This document shows positions 1-9,939 of a DNA stretch of 64,000 bases, piece by piece. The notes under the pieces are model-generated. The model had not been told where the DNA came from, searched no databases, and saw only the letters and a list, made by a program, of their open reading frames with translations. Every line of letters starts with the position of its first letter. Position 1 is the first letter of the stretch. The position numbers were made by a program, and so were the translations under genes. The stretch spans positions 620,001 through 684,000 of the forward strand of contig JBFXJP010000001.1 in NCBI GenBank assembly GCA_050174775.1. Reading direction: 5' to 3'. Origin of the DNA: CAYPGJ01 sp050174775. Its GTDB lineage: Bacteria > Planctomycetota > Phycisphaerae > Phycisphaerales > UBA1924.

Positions 1-122
1 GCGCGGAGTTCGGCGTAGAGCCGCTCGAAGAGCGGGTTGGGGGAGGCGGCGTTCTCGGCCCTCGCGGCGGGATCTGGGCTCGCGTCTTCGGGAGGAATTC
101 TTTCGGGAGGTTGCCCGGTCAT
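1..122 (-). CDS. N-terminal fragment of a possible ECF-type sigma factor (runs off the window)
   Basis: An open frame reads leftward from an ATG at 122 to the window edge (40 codons). After a Pro/Ala/Glu-rich lead it reads NPLFERLYAELR. That resembles the start of region 2 of planctomycete ECF sigma factors, where a 'LxPLVYxELR' type helix is usual. The frame is too short to show regions 2.4 or 4, so the family is inferred from one short stretch. The gene is divergent from the secreted protein that starts at 198, with about 75 bp between them for both promoters. It could be another DNA-binding or regulatory protein. Confidence 0.45.
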   Translation of the reverse strand, partial: MTGQPPERIPPEDASPDPAARAENAASPNPLFERLYAELR

Positions 123-197
123 GCGGGTCGCGTCGCAGAGGGCATGGGGAAGGCACGGCCGTGTGGCCATGCCGAACCCTGCCTGAGGAGAGAGCCA

Positions 198-938
198 GTG
201 AGACCTGCCATGACGAAGCGAAGCGCCTCCATCGTGACTGTTGCCGCCCTGTCCTGCATCGCGTTCGGCGCCCGAGCCGAGACGGTGACGTACAGCGTAG
301 ATACTAGCCGGAGCGCGCTGACGCTCAGCGGCGCGGTCCGGTACTACTTCAACGGGTCCGTCTTCGGTTACGCGGAGCAGGGCGCCGGATCGCTCATGGC
401 GTCTTACGGCGGGACGATCACTGGGGAGCTGGTCGGTTCGTCCCTTTCCTTCGCGGGCGGGAGCAACATCGTGGGCCTGGCGAACGCGGCGGGGCCGTTC
501 CTCCCCGCGGGCCCGGGCACGACGGACGTCTACGGGATGCAGACGTTCGCGTCGGGTGGCGGTCACGCGTTTAATCGAATCTATGACGTGGCGCTCGATC
601 TGACGGGCGGCGCGGCGAGCCACGGCGCGGCGTTCAGCGGGAGCGTGGCCTACATCGGCGAGAGCGGCGGGATCTTCCCGTTCTTCGATCCGACGCCGCG
701 CTCGCTGGCGGGCGTCTCGGCGACCAACACGGCGGGCGTGGCGGTGTCGATCATGACGGCGGGTTTCGTTGAGACGATTACGATCCCGTTCGACGTGAAC
801 CTGATCCTGTTCGGGAACGGGACCGGGGCCGAGATGCGGCTCACGGGCGAGATCGTGGCGACGCGCGAGATTCCCGCGCCCGGCGCCGGCGCGTTGATGA
901 TGGTGGGCGCTGGATGGGCGGCACGTCGGCGTCGTTGA
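198..938 (+). CDS. Secreted protein with PEP-CTERM-like (PxPG) sorting tail
   Basis: Start chosen at GTG 198, which has a GAGGAG Shine-Dalgarno element 7 nt upstream; ATG 210 is an alternative in the same frame. The N terminus is a signal peptide (Lys/Arg, then a hydrophobic stretch ending FGARAE). The middle is Gly/Ala/Thr-rich and beta-prone, with no domain I recognise. The C terminus is a sorting tail: PAPGAGAL, a short hydrophobic helix, then four arginines. Proteins of this form are thought to be exported and then cut and anchored by an exosortase-like enzyme. The tail has Pro-x-Pro-Gly in place of the classical Pro-Glu-Pro, as in the other tailed proteins of this window. Function beyond surface or extracellular location is unknown. 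Confidence 0.8.
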   Translation: MRPAMTKRSASIVTVAALSCIAFGARAETVTYSVDTSRSALTLSGAVRYYFNGSVFGYAEQGAGSLMASYGGTITGELVGSSLSFAGGSNIVGLANAAGPFLPAGPGTTDVYGMQTFASGGGHAFNRIYDVALDLTGGAASHGAAFSGSVAYIGESGGIFPFFDPTPRSLAGVSATNTAGVAVSIMTAGFVETITIPFDVNLILFGNGTGAEMRLTGEIVATREIPAPGAGALMMVGAGWAARRRR

Positions 939-994
939 GCAAACCGCGGAGCATTCGCGGCGGGCGCCAGGCGAGCAGCACTCACTCGGGGATG

Positions 995-1020
995 GCCGGG
1001 CGAACCACGCGCCCGGCTTT
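995..1020 (+). terminator. Probable intrinsic terminator after the first secreted protein
   Basis: An 8-bp GC stem (995-1002 with 1010-1017) is followed by only three T residues. It lies 57 bp after the stop of the upstream gene. The short T-run makes it a weak call. The rest of 939-1306 holds no convincing intact gene, only the CHRD-like remnant listed separately. Confidence 0.45.
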
Positions 1021-1122
1021 CCGCTGCGCGGTCGCGTGTGACGAGGCGCAAAGAAGAGGCGCTCGTCGGTGTGACGGGGCTGCTGCTATCTCGCACCGAC
1101 ATGTCAGTGTTCGGCGTGGTTC

Positions 1123-1215
1123 AGCGCCGGCGAGGCCCGCGCAGGCGAGGAGCGCAGTTGCGCTGGGTGTGGGGATGAAGACCCCGCGGATCTCCCGCCG
1201 TCGAAGAATCGCGTC
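1123..1215 (-). pseudogene. Decayed 3' end of a CHRD-domain / PEP-CTERM-like protein
   Basis: On the minus strand, 1194 down to 1123 encodes EIRGVFIPTPSATALLACAG then LAGA. This nearly matches the ends of the two intact CHRD proteins at 37236 and 38078 (GEIRGFFIPTPGATALL...). Just upstream (about 1195-1215) the matching residues (IPTRFFDGG, compare NIHTTSFGGG) are in a different frame, so a frameshift separates them. After LAGA the arginine cluster is lost and the frame continues as unrelated sequence. I see no intact start or domain upstream. I read this as a gene remnant, but the similarity was judged by eye. Confidence 0.55.
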
Positions 1216-1306
1216 GGGATGCGGCGTTGGAGCGGTCCTGGGTGATATCGGGAAACGCGATCTCGGCGCCGATCGGCAGCGGAAGCGAGCGGACTGGGGA
1301 TGAATG

Positions 1307-1633
1307 TCAGTTGTCCGCGGTGTTCTTCACGCGTTTGACGCCGCCGGCGTTTCGGTAGGCGATGGTTCGGCGGGTGGAGTAGCCGCCGGAGCCGAGGAGG
1401 CCGAGGTCGATGAGGACGGCGAGGACGACGAGGATGAGGTAGACGCCGGAGACGGAGCCGTTGGAGTTGATGGCGAAGGCGTAGGCGAGTGTGGTGGTGG
1501 GGGCGAAGAGGAAGCCCAGGAGTGGCCAGAGGATGGTCTGGTAGGCGGCCCCCAGGTAGTTGGAGAAGATGACGAGGAGGATGATGACGAGTCGGGGGAA
1601 GCCAAGAGCGAGACAGCCAAGGAGGCAGGGCAT
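1307..1633 (-). CDS. Small conserved-looking integral membrane protein
   Basis: A 108-residue protein when started at ATG 1633; an upstream in-frame ATG at 1741 would add 36 unconvincing residues. It has three hydrophobic segments: about residues 1-30 (FPRLVIILLVIFSNYLG), 35-60, and 70-90 (VYLILVVLAVLIDLGLLG). It ends with a basic tail (STRRTIAYRNAGGVKRVK). No catalytic motif is visible and I do not recognise the family. It lies downstream of pgpA on the same strand, about 100 bp away, so it may be co-transcribed with pgsA-pgpA. It is probably a cytoplasmic-membrane protein of unknown role. Confidence 0.65.
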   Translation of the reverse strand: MPCLLGCLALGFPRLVIILLVIFSNYLGAAYQTILWPLLGFLFAPTTTLAYAFAINSNGSVSGVYLILVVLAVLIDLGLLGSGGYSTRRTIAYRNAGGVKRVKNTADN

Positions 1634-1733
1634 GGTGGGGGCCTCAGGAAAAGTGAAAAGTGAAAAATGAAAAGCGGAAATGAAGACAGAAGGCGGGAAG
1701 GCGAAGGGCATTAGGGATGGGAAATGAAGTGCA

Positions 1734-2246
1734 CTAGGCACTAGGCACGAGGAGAGGCAGGATGAGGAAGTGGAGGGAGAGCTGGAGGATGAGGCAAGCG
1801 TAGAGGCCCGCGAGGAGGTCGTCGATGAGGACGCCGAGGCCGGTGGGGAGTCGTTGGAGTTGGTGTGCGGGTGGTGGTTTGATGATGTCGAGGATGCGGA
1901 AGAGGAGGAAGGCCGCGGAGAGCGTGAGGAAGGCGCGCGTGGGTGTGGAGATTGCGGCGGCGGGGAGGAAGAGGAGGGGGATGGATTGTCCGGCGGTTTC
2001 GTCGGCGACGATGTAGGAGGCGTCTTTGCGGCCGAAGTGGGATTCGGCCCAGCCGCCGAGGATGAGGCAGGAGAGTGAGCCGAGGAGGAGGAGCGCGGCC
2101 ATCGCGATGTTGATGGAGGTGTGGGAGGCGCCCAGAAGGATGAGGAGGAAGAAGAGCGCGGGCGGGGGGAGTGAGCCCCAGGTGCCGGGGGCGGGGCGGA
2201 GGTAGCCGAGGCCGAGGGAGCTGACGAGGAGTGCGCGGATGTTCAT
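1734..2246 (-). CDS. pgpA: Phosphatidylglycerophosphatase A
   Basis: Removes the phosphate from phosphatidylglycerophosphate to give phosphatidylglycerol, the step after PgsA. The 170-residue protein starts SSLGLGYLRPAPGTWGSL, the typical PgpA opening (Gly-x-Gly...Pro-Gly-Thr-x-Gly-Ser). It then has hydrophobic segments, the motif YIVADETAGQ (in PgpA the D-E-x-x-G residues are catalytic), and a late RILDIIKPPPAHQLQ...GVLIDDLLAG motif typical of the family. The length is normal. Its ATG overlaps the stop codon of pgsA by 4 bp (ATGA), so the two are probably translationally coupled and made in the inner membrane as consecutive enzymes. Confidence 0.92.
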   Translation of the reverse strand: MNIRALLVSSLGLGYLRPAPGTWGSLPPPALFFLLILLGASHTSINIAMAALLLLGSLSCLILGGWAESHFGRKDASYIVADETAGQSIPLLFLPAAAISTPTRAFLTLSAAFLLFRILDIIKPPPAHQLQRLPTGLGVLIDDLLAGLYACLILQLSLHFLILPLLVPSA

Positions 2247-2944
2247 TGGTGAGGTAGCTCTGTTGTTGAGGTGGGTGGCGCGGGCCTGAGGACGCGGAGG
2301 GCGCGGGTGATGTAGGGGATGGCGGACCAGGCGGTGATGAGGGTGACGGACCAGGCGGTGATGATGTTGATGCGGTGAACGGTGGGGGAGTTGATGGTGT
2401 CGGGGCCGAGGAAATAGGGGGCGGTGATGAGGAGGAGGATGAGGGGGACCGCGATGGACTGCGCGATCATTTTGAGCTTGCCGGAGAGGGTGGCGGAGAA
2501 GTCGGCGCCTTTGGACTCGGCGACGGCGCGGAGGGAGGTGATGAGGAGTTCGCGGGAGAGGATGAAGATGACCATCCAGGGGTAGACGCCGGAGAGTTGG
2601 CCGAAGCGGTTGTCGTAGAACGCGGGCGAGGCGAGGAGGATGAAGGCGGAGAGGATGAGGACCTTGTCGGCGAAGGGGTCCATGACGCGGCCGAGGACGG
2701 AGACGGCGTTCCACTTGCGGGCGAGGTAGCCGTCGAGGGCGTCGGTGAGGGCTGCGAGGGTGAAGAGGATGGCGGCGGCGATCGGGAAGTATTCCTCTCC
2801 CCAGTACGTCTCCAGGTCGGGGGGAGTCTGGACGCGGTAGAGGGAGAGGATGATGACGAAGAGGAGGGTGAGGAGGAGACGGAGCGCGGTGAGGAGGTTG
2901 GGGATGCGCGCCTGGAGGGGTGTCGGGGAGTGGGGCGCGGGCAT
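2243..2944 (-). CDS. pgsA: CDP-diacylglycerol-glycerol-3-phosphate 3-phosphatidyltransferase
   Basis: Transfers the phosphatidyl group from CDP-diacylglycerol to glycerol-3-phosphate, the committed step to phosphatidylglycerol and cardiolipin. The 233-residue protein has the full CDP-alcohol phosphatidyltransferase signature (D-x2-D-G-x2-A-R-x8-G-x3-D-x3-D) around residues 68-93 (DALDGYLAR ... GRVMDPFADK). It also has the family opening RIPNLLTALRLLLTLLF and several transmembrane segments. PgsA rather than phosphatidylserine synthase is supported by the overlapping pgpA just downstream. The gene is divergent from the nuo operon; about 175 bp lies between the start codons. Confidence 0.92.
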   Translation of the reverse strand: MPAPHSPTPLQARIPNLLTALRLLLTLLFVIILSLYRVQTPPDLETYWGEEYFPIAAAILFTLAALTDALDGYLARKWNAVSVLGRVMDPFADKVLILSAFILLASPAFYDNRFGQLSGVYPWMVIFILSRELLITSLRAVAESKGADFSATLSGKLKMIAQSIAVPLILLLITAPYFLGPDTINSPTVHRINIITAWSVTLITAWSAIPYITRALRVLRPAPPTSTTELPHQ

Positions 2945-3119
2945 GTGGTGATGGTACTGGTGGGTGGTGGGGATGGGGGAAGCGTCTAGGGATAGTGGGT
3001 GGGTGTGGGTGGAGGGGCGAGGTGGAGTTGCTGGTGTGTGTGGGGGGCTCTATTCTGCGGCCCGCTCGGCGCGGCGCCATGTGGCGGTTGCGTTGAGCGG
3101 AGCGCGCGGAGCGAGTCGA

Positions 3120-4088
3120 TTGGGGCTGTTCAACCCTTATCTGATGTTGGTGGCGGTGGCGCTGGGGGCTGTGGGCGTGTCGATGGCGCTGCCGAGGAAG
3201 GGGCTGAGCCCGCAGGCGCTGGGGGCGTTGGTTGCGGGGTTGGCGCTGGGGTTGGGGATGGTGGCGATCGGGGTGCGGAGCGGGGGGGAGTTGCCGCCGA
3301 TCTACTTCTATGTGTTTGCTTTGATCGGGCTGGGGGCGAGTCTGCGGGTGATCACGCATCCGAGGCCGGTGTACGCCGCGCTGTATTTCATTTTGACGAT
3401 CCTGTCGTCGGCGGGGCTTTTCCTGCTGCTTTCGGCGGAGTTTCTGACGTTTGCGCTGGTGATCATTTATGCGGGGGCGATTTTGATCACGTACCTGTTC
3501 GTGATCATGCTCGCCACGGAGGCGCCGACCGCGGAGGCGATCGAGGCGTTGAAGGAGTACGACCGGACGGCGCGGGCGCCGGTGGGGAGCGTGGTTGCGG
3601 GGTTTGTGCTGCTGGGGGCGTTGACGGGGTTGTGGGGGAAGGGGTTGCCGACGGTTCCGCCGTCGCATGCGACGGACGGGGTGGCGCTCCTGGAGAAGAT
3701 GCCGCGGAAGGTGGAGCGGGCGCTTGTGGAGCGCGAGGGTCTGCCGGGTGAGATCGAGGTGGTGAGCGTGGTGGGCGGGAGCGCGGAGGTGGTGTTCCCG
3801 GATGGGTGGGGGGGGAATGAGAAGTACAAGATCACGCGGACGATGGAGAAGGGCGAGTCGATGTCGTTCCCTGTGCCGGAGGGGTTGACGGCGGACAACG
3901 TGGAACTGGTGGGGATGGCGCTGGTGGGCGAGCATCCGCTGGGGCTGGAGCTGGCGGGGGTGATCTTGTTGATGGCGATGCTGGGGGCGGTGGTGCTGGC
4001 TCGGAAGCAGATCCAGATTGAGGAAGGGCGCAAGGCGGAGGCGACGCTGAAGGTGGCGACGGGGCCCGGAACGGGGGTGGCGTCGTGA
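3120..4088 (+). CDS. nuoJ: NADH-quinone oxidoreductase subunit J, with extra segments
   Basis: Membrane-arm subunit of respiratory complex I. The NuoJ core is clear: VYAALYFILTILSSAGLFLL, then LVIIYAGAILITYLFVIML, and a last helix LELAGVILLMAMLGAVVLAR. The protein is about 322 residues, against roughly 170-200 for common NuoJ. It has two additional N-terminal hydrophobic segments and an insertion of about 100 soluble residues before the final helix. The start is uncertain: TTG 3120 follows a GGAGCGAG element, ATG 3144 is also possible, and the frame is open further upstream. The stop overlaps the GTG start of nuoK (GTGA). This is the first gene of the nuoJKLMN block; no nuoA-I genes are nearby. 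Confidence 0.88.
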   Translation: MGLFNPYLMLVAVALGAVGVSMALPRKGLSPQALGALVAGLALGLGMVAIGVRSGGELPPIYFYVFALIGLGASLRVITHPRPVYAALYFILTILSSAGLFLLLSAEFLTFALVIIYAGAILITYLFVIMLATEAPTAEAIEALKEYDRTARAPVGSVVAGFVLLGALTGLWGKGLPTVPPSHATDGVALLEKMPRKVERALVEREGLPGEIEVVSVVGGSAEVVFPDGWGGNEKYKITRTMEKGESMSFPVPEGLTADNVELVGMALVGEHPLGLELAGVILLMAMLGAVVLARKQIQIEEGRKAEATLKVATGPGTGVAS

Positions 4089-4429
4089 GCGAGCTAGTGA
4101 TGACGGTGGGGGTGGCGGGGATACCGACGGCAACGCTGGCGCATTACCTGTTTGTGTCGGGGGCGATGTTCGCGATTGGTGTGGTGGGGTTCCTGACGCG
4201 GCGGAACCTGATCATCATGTTCCTGTGCACGGAGCTGATGTTCCAGGGGGCGGGCTTGGCGCTGGTGGCGTTCGGGCGGTATCACCTGAATTTCACGGGA
4301 GACGTGTTCGTGATCTTTGTGCTGACGATCGCGGCGGCGGAGGCGGCGCTGGCGCTTGCGCTGGTGGTGCTGCTGTTCCGGCGGCGTGAGACGCTGGACG
4401 CGTCGGCGTTCGCGGAGTTGAGGGGCTAA
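4085..4429 (+). CDS. nuoK: NADH-quinone oxidoreductase subunit K
   Basis: A small three-helix membrane subunit of complex I, homologous to MrpC of cation/proton antiporters. The 114-residue protein has the family pattern HYLFVSGAMFAIGVVGFLTR, then NLIIMFLCTELMFQGAGLAL with the conserved membrane Glu of the proton path, and a third helix FVLTIAAAEAALALALVVLL with a second conserved Glu. GTG 4085 is the start because it overlaps the nuoJ stop and gives the normal length. nuoL begins 21 bp downstream. Confidence 0.95.
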   Translation: MSELVMTVGVAGIPTATLAHYLFVSGAMFAIGVVGFLTRRNLIIMFLCTELMFQGAGLALVAFGRYHLNFTGDVFVIFVLTIAAAEAALALALVVLLFRRRETLDASAFAELRG

Positions 4430-4450
4430 GGAAGGCGCAGGAACTGACGC

Positions 4451-6693
<2,243 letters not shown>

Positions 6694-6694
<1 letters not shown>

Positions 6695-8289
6695 TGCTGC
6701 TGCTGAGCGTTGTCATCCCGGCGTTGTTCGGCCTCGGCATCGCGGCGTGGCCTGCGCGGTTTGCGCGTCGGCTCGCCACGATCGGCTCGCTGGTGTTCTT
6801 TGCGATCACGCTCGGGGTGGTGTTCACGTTCGACTGGGGGCGCACGGACGAGTTTCAGTTCCTGGCGAGCTACGCGCTGGGTGGGGACGTCGGGCCTGCG
6901 CTGCTGTTCGGCGTGGACGGCGTGGCGGCGATGCTGCTGCTGCTGGCCGGGTTCCTTGCGCCGCTGTGCGTGATCGGGAGTTTCAGCGCGATCACGGAGC
7001 GGGAGCGGGCGTTCTACGGGTGGCTGATGGCGCTGCAGGGGGCGATGGCCGCGGTGTTCGTGGCGCGGGACATCGTGACGTTCTACGTGGGGTTCGAGTT
7101 CACGCTGATCCCGATGTTCGTGCTGATCTCGCTGTTCGGGAGCACGAACCGGAAGTACGCGGCGGTGAAGTTCTTTCTGTTCACGTTCGCAGGGTCGATC
7201 CTGACGCTGGCGGGCCTGCTGTACGTGGCGTGGACGCGCTCGCTCGAGGTTGGGGCGTGGGACTTCTCGATCGCTGGGCTGATGGAGACTGCGCGCGGCC
7301 TGAGCGCGGGCGAGCAGGGATGGGTGCTGTTCGCGATGCTCGCGGGGTTCGCGGTGAAGACGCCGCTGTTCCCGGTGCACACGTGGTTGCCGCTGGCGCA
7401 CACGGAGGCGCCGACGGCGGGCTCGGTGGTGCTGGCGGGCGTGCTGCTGAAGCTGGGGACGTACGGGCTGTACCGGTTCGTGCTGCCGTTCCTGCCGGTG
7501 GCCGTGGTGGAGTGGGCGCCGCTGATCGCGGGCGTGTCGATCGTGGGCATCCTGTACGGCGGGCTGATCTGCTGGGTGCAGCGCGACGTCAAGAAGCTGG
7601 TGGCGTACTCGTCCGTGGCGCACCTTGGCTTCTGCGTGCTGGGGCTATTCTCGCTCAACGCCGTGGGCGGGGCTGGCTCGGTGATGTACATGATCAATCA
7701 CGGCCTGAGCACGGGCGCGTTGTTCTTCTGTGTGGGCATGATGTACGAGCGGTACCACACGCGCAGTCTCGAGGAAGTGGGGGGGCTGGCCAAGAGGATG
7801 CCGGTGTGGTCGTTCTTCATGGTGTACTTCGCGATGGCGTCGGTCGGGCTGCCGGGATTGAACGGGTTCATCAGTGAGTTCATGTGCCTGATGGGCACGT
7901 TCCAGAGCGGCGCGACGTTCGGGGTGGGCGGCACGACGGGGCCGCTGGGGCCCTGGTACGCGGCGATCGCGGGGGTGGGGATGATCGTGGCCGCGATGTA
8001 CCTGCTGTACATGGTGGGGGCGATCGTGTTCGGTCCGCTGCGCGAGCCGCATGCGCACGATGATCACGGTCACGGCCATCATCATGTGTCGGACCTGACG
8101 AAGCGCGAGATCGGCGTGCTGGCGCCGCTGGCGTTGGCGTGCCTGGTGCTCGGCGTGTATCCGACGCCGGTGTTGCGGGCATTGGAGGCGCCGGTGGGTG
8201 TGACGCTGGCCGGGGTGGATGAGGTCAAGAGCACGAACGCGGCCACGCGGACGGCAGGGGTGATTGTGGTTGAGGAGGCGTCGCGGTGA
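6694..8289 (+). CDS. nuoM: NADH-quinone oxidoreductase subunit M (proton-pumping)
   Basis: Second antiporter-like subunit of complex I, 531 residues from ATG 6694. The frame is open upstream, but that part lies inside nuoL and is not credible. Hallmarks are FYVGFEFTLIPMFVLISLFG, KTPLFPVHTWLPLAHTEAPT with the family's conserved PxHxWLPxAHxxAP, and VQRDVKKLVAYSSVAHLGFC. Near residues 452-465 it carries a shorter His-rich loop (HAHDDHGHGHHH), at a place that corresponds to the long His-rich loop of the neighbouring NuoL. The gene sits between nuoL (1-bp overlap) and nuoN (4-bp overlap). Confidence 0.96.
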
Positions 8290-9899
8290 TTGAGAGGCTT
8301 GCGGTCATCCGGCCCGAGATCGCGCTGTTCATCGCGGCGTGTGTGGTGATGCTGCTGGGCGTTTCGCGGAACGCGGGCGTTCGTCGGCTGGTGTGGTGGG
8401 TGACGGGTGTGTCGCTGGTGATCGCGGGTTGGCTTGCGATCACGACGGAGGGGCGGGTGGGGCTCATCCCGGGACTGACGCCGTACGTGAAGACGATGGT
8501 GGCGGTGGTGGGGCTGTTGCTGGTGTTGGTGCTGGCGGGGTCGGTGGACCGGGGGTATGAGCGGCTGGTGGCGCGCGGCGCGGCAAAGTTCGACCCGATC
8601 CGTTCGACGGGGGGGGAGTTCGCGGCGTTCTTCCTGTTCAGCCTGACGGGTGTGATGCTGTGCGCGTCGGCGGATGACCTGATCTGGTTGTTCCTCGCGC
8701 TCGAGCTGACGAGCCTTCCGACGTACGTGATGGTGGCGTTGTCGACGTCGCGGGAGCGGTCGGGCGAGTCGGCGGTGAAGTATTTCTTCCTGGGGGCGTT
8801 CGGCGCCGCGGTGTTCCTGTATGGGTTCGCGCTGCTGTACGGGGCGACGGGGACGACGATGCTGCCGGAGATCGCGGCGTCGTTCGCGGAGGGGCGCGCG
8901 GGGCTGCTGGGGATCGCGGGGCTGACGCTGGCGCTGGTGGGCGTGGCGTTCAAGATGGCGGCGGCGCCGATGCACTTCTACGCGGCGGACGTGTACGAGG
9001 GGTCGAGCGCGCCGGTGGCGGCGCATCTGGCGTTCGCGCCGAAGGCCGCGGGGTTGGTGTCGGCGATGCTGCTGCTGGCGTGCCCGGGGTGGAGCTTCGG
9101 GGAGGGGTTGCCCGAGGCGGTGCGCGTGGTGGTGTGGGTGATGGCTGCGGTGACGATGACGGTCGGCAACGCGATGGCGCTGCTGCAGAGCAGCGTGAAG
9201 CGGATGCTGGCGTACTCGTCGGTGGCGCACTCGGGGTACATGCTGGTGGGTCTGGTGGCGGGCCCCGTGACGGCGGGCTCGGGCGCGTCGTCGATCTGGA
9301 CGAACGGGCTGAGCGCCTCGCTGTTCTACATGCTGTGCTACGGGCTGATGAACGTGGGGGCGTTCGCGGCGCTTGCGGCGCTCGAGCGCGGGCACGGTGC
9401 GGACGGTGAGACGATCGAGCTGGAGACGATCGACGACCTGCGCGGTCTGTGCAAGGCAAGGCCTTGGGTGGGTTGGGGCTTCGTGCTGAGCGCGTTGTCG
9501 CTGCTGGGCTTCCCGCCGCTGCTGGGCTTCTTCGCGAAGCTGTTCCTATTCACGTCGGCCATCTCGGCGGGCGAGATCGTGCTCGTGGTGGTGATGGGCC
9601 TGAACTCGGCGGTCGGTGCGTTCTACTACCTGCGATTGGTGAGCAGCGCGTACTTCGAGCGCGACGGCGCCGCGGCCAAGGCGCGGCCGACGCCGCTCCT
9701 GGGGCGGGCGCTTGCCACGGCGTTGTCGGGGGCATCGGTGGTGGCGACGCTGCCGTTTGTGTGGGGCCTGCAGCGTGCGAGCGTGAAGGCGGTGCAGGTG
9801 GACGAGGGGAGCGTGGTTCGTGCCGCAGAGAGCTTGACCAAGGGCAAGACGGCGCACGGGACGACGGGTGCGGACACGGAACGCGCATCCACGAACTGA
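8286..9899 (+). CDS. nuoN: NADH-quinone oxidoreductase subunit N (proton-pumping)
   Basis: Third antiporter-like subunit of complex I. The 537-residue protein starts at GTG 8286, overlapping the nuoM stop (GTGA). It shows the NuoN order: IRPEIALFIAACVVMLLG, LIWLFLALELTSLPTYVMVAL, VKYFFLGAFGAAVFLYGFALLYG, FKMAAAPMHFYAADVYEGSSAPVAA with the NuoN-type Met-His-Phe-x-Pro/Ala-Asp-Val-Tyr-Glu-Gly motif, and SVKRMLAYSSVAHSGYMLVG. It is the last gene of the block. The next gene is convergent, and I see no clear terminator in the 40 bp between. Confidence 0.96.
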   Translation: MIERLAVIRPEIALFIAACVVMLLGVSRNAGVRRLVWWVTGVSLVIAGWLAITTEGRVGLIPGLTPYVKTMVAVVGLLLVLVLAGSVDRGYERLVARGAAKFDPIRSTGGEFAAFFLFSLTGVMLCASADDLIWLFLALELTSLPTYVMVALSTSRERSGESAVKYFFLGAFGAAVFLYGFALLYGATGTTMLPEIAASFAEGRAGLLGIAGLTLALVGVAFKMAAAPMHFYAADVYEGSSAPVAAHLAFAPKAAGLVSAMLLLACPGWSFGEGLPEAVRVVVWVMAAVTMTVGNAMALLQSSVKRMLAYSSVAHSGYMLVGLVAGPVTAGSGASSIWTNGLSASLFYMLCYGLMNVGAFAALAALERGHGADGETIELETIDDLRGLCKARPWVGWGFVLSALSLLGFPPLLGFFAKLFLFTSAISAGEIVLVVVMGLNSAVGAFYYLRLVSSAYFERDGAAAKARPTPLLGRALATALSGASVVATLPFVWGLQRASVKAVQVDEGSVVRAAESLTKGKTAHGTTGADTERASTN

Positions 9900-9939
9900 T
9901 CGCGGCGTTCGGGGGTCTTCCGACAGACAAACAGGATGA

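Noticed and set aside
914..1303. 129-residue plus-strand frame after the first secreted gene
   Set aside because: Arg/Ala/Ser-rich, no ribosome site and no domain; the minus-strand remnant explains part of the region better.
1734..4133. 799-residue minus-strand frame covering pgpA and beyond
   Set aside because: Only its last 170 residues (pgpA) are real. The upstream part is Arg/Pro/His-rich and overlaps pgsA and nuoJ in other frames.
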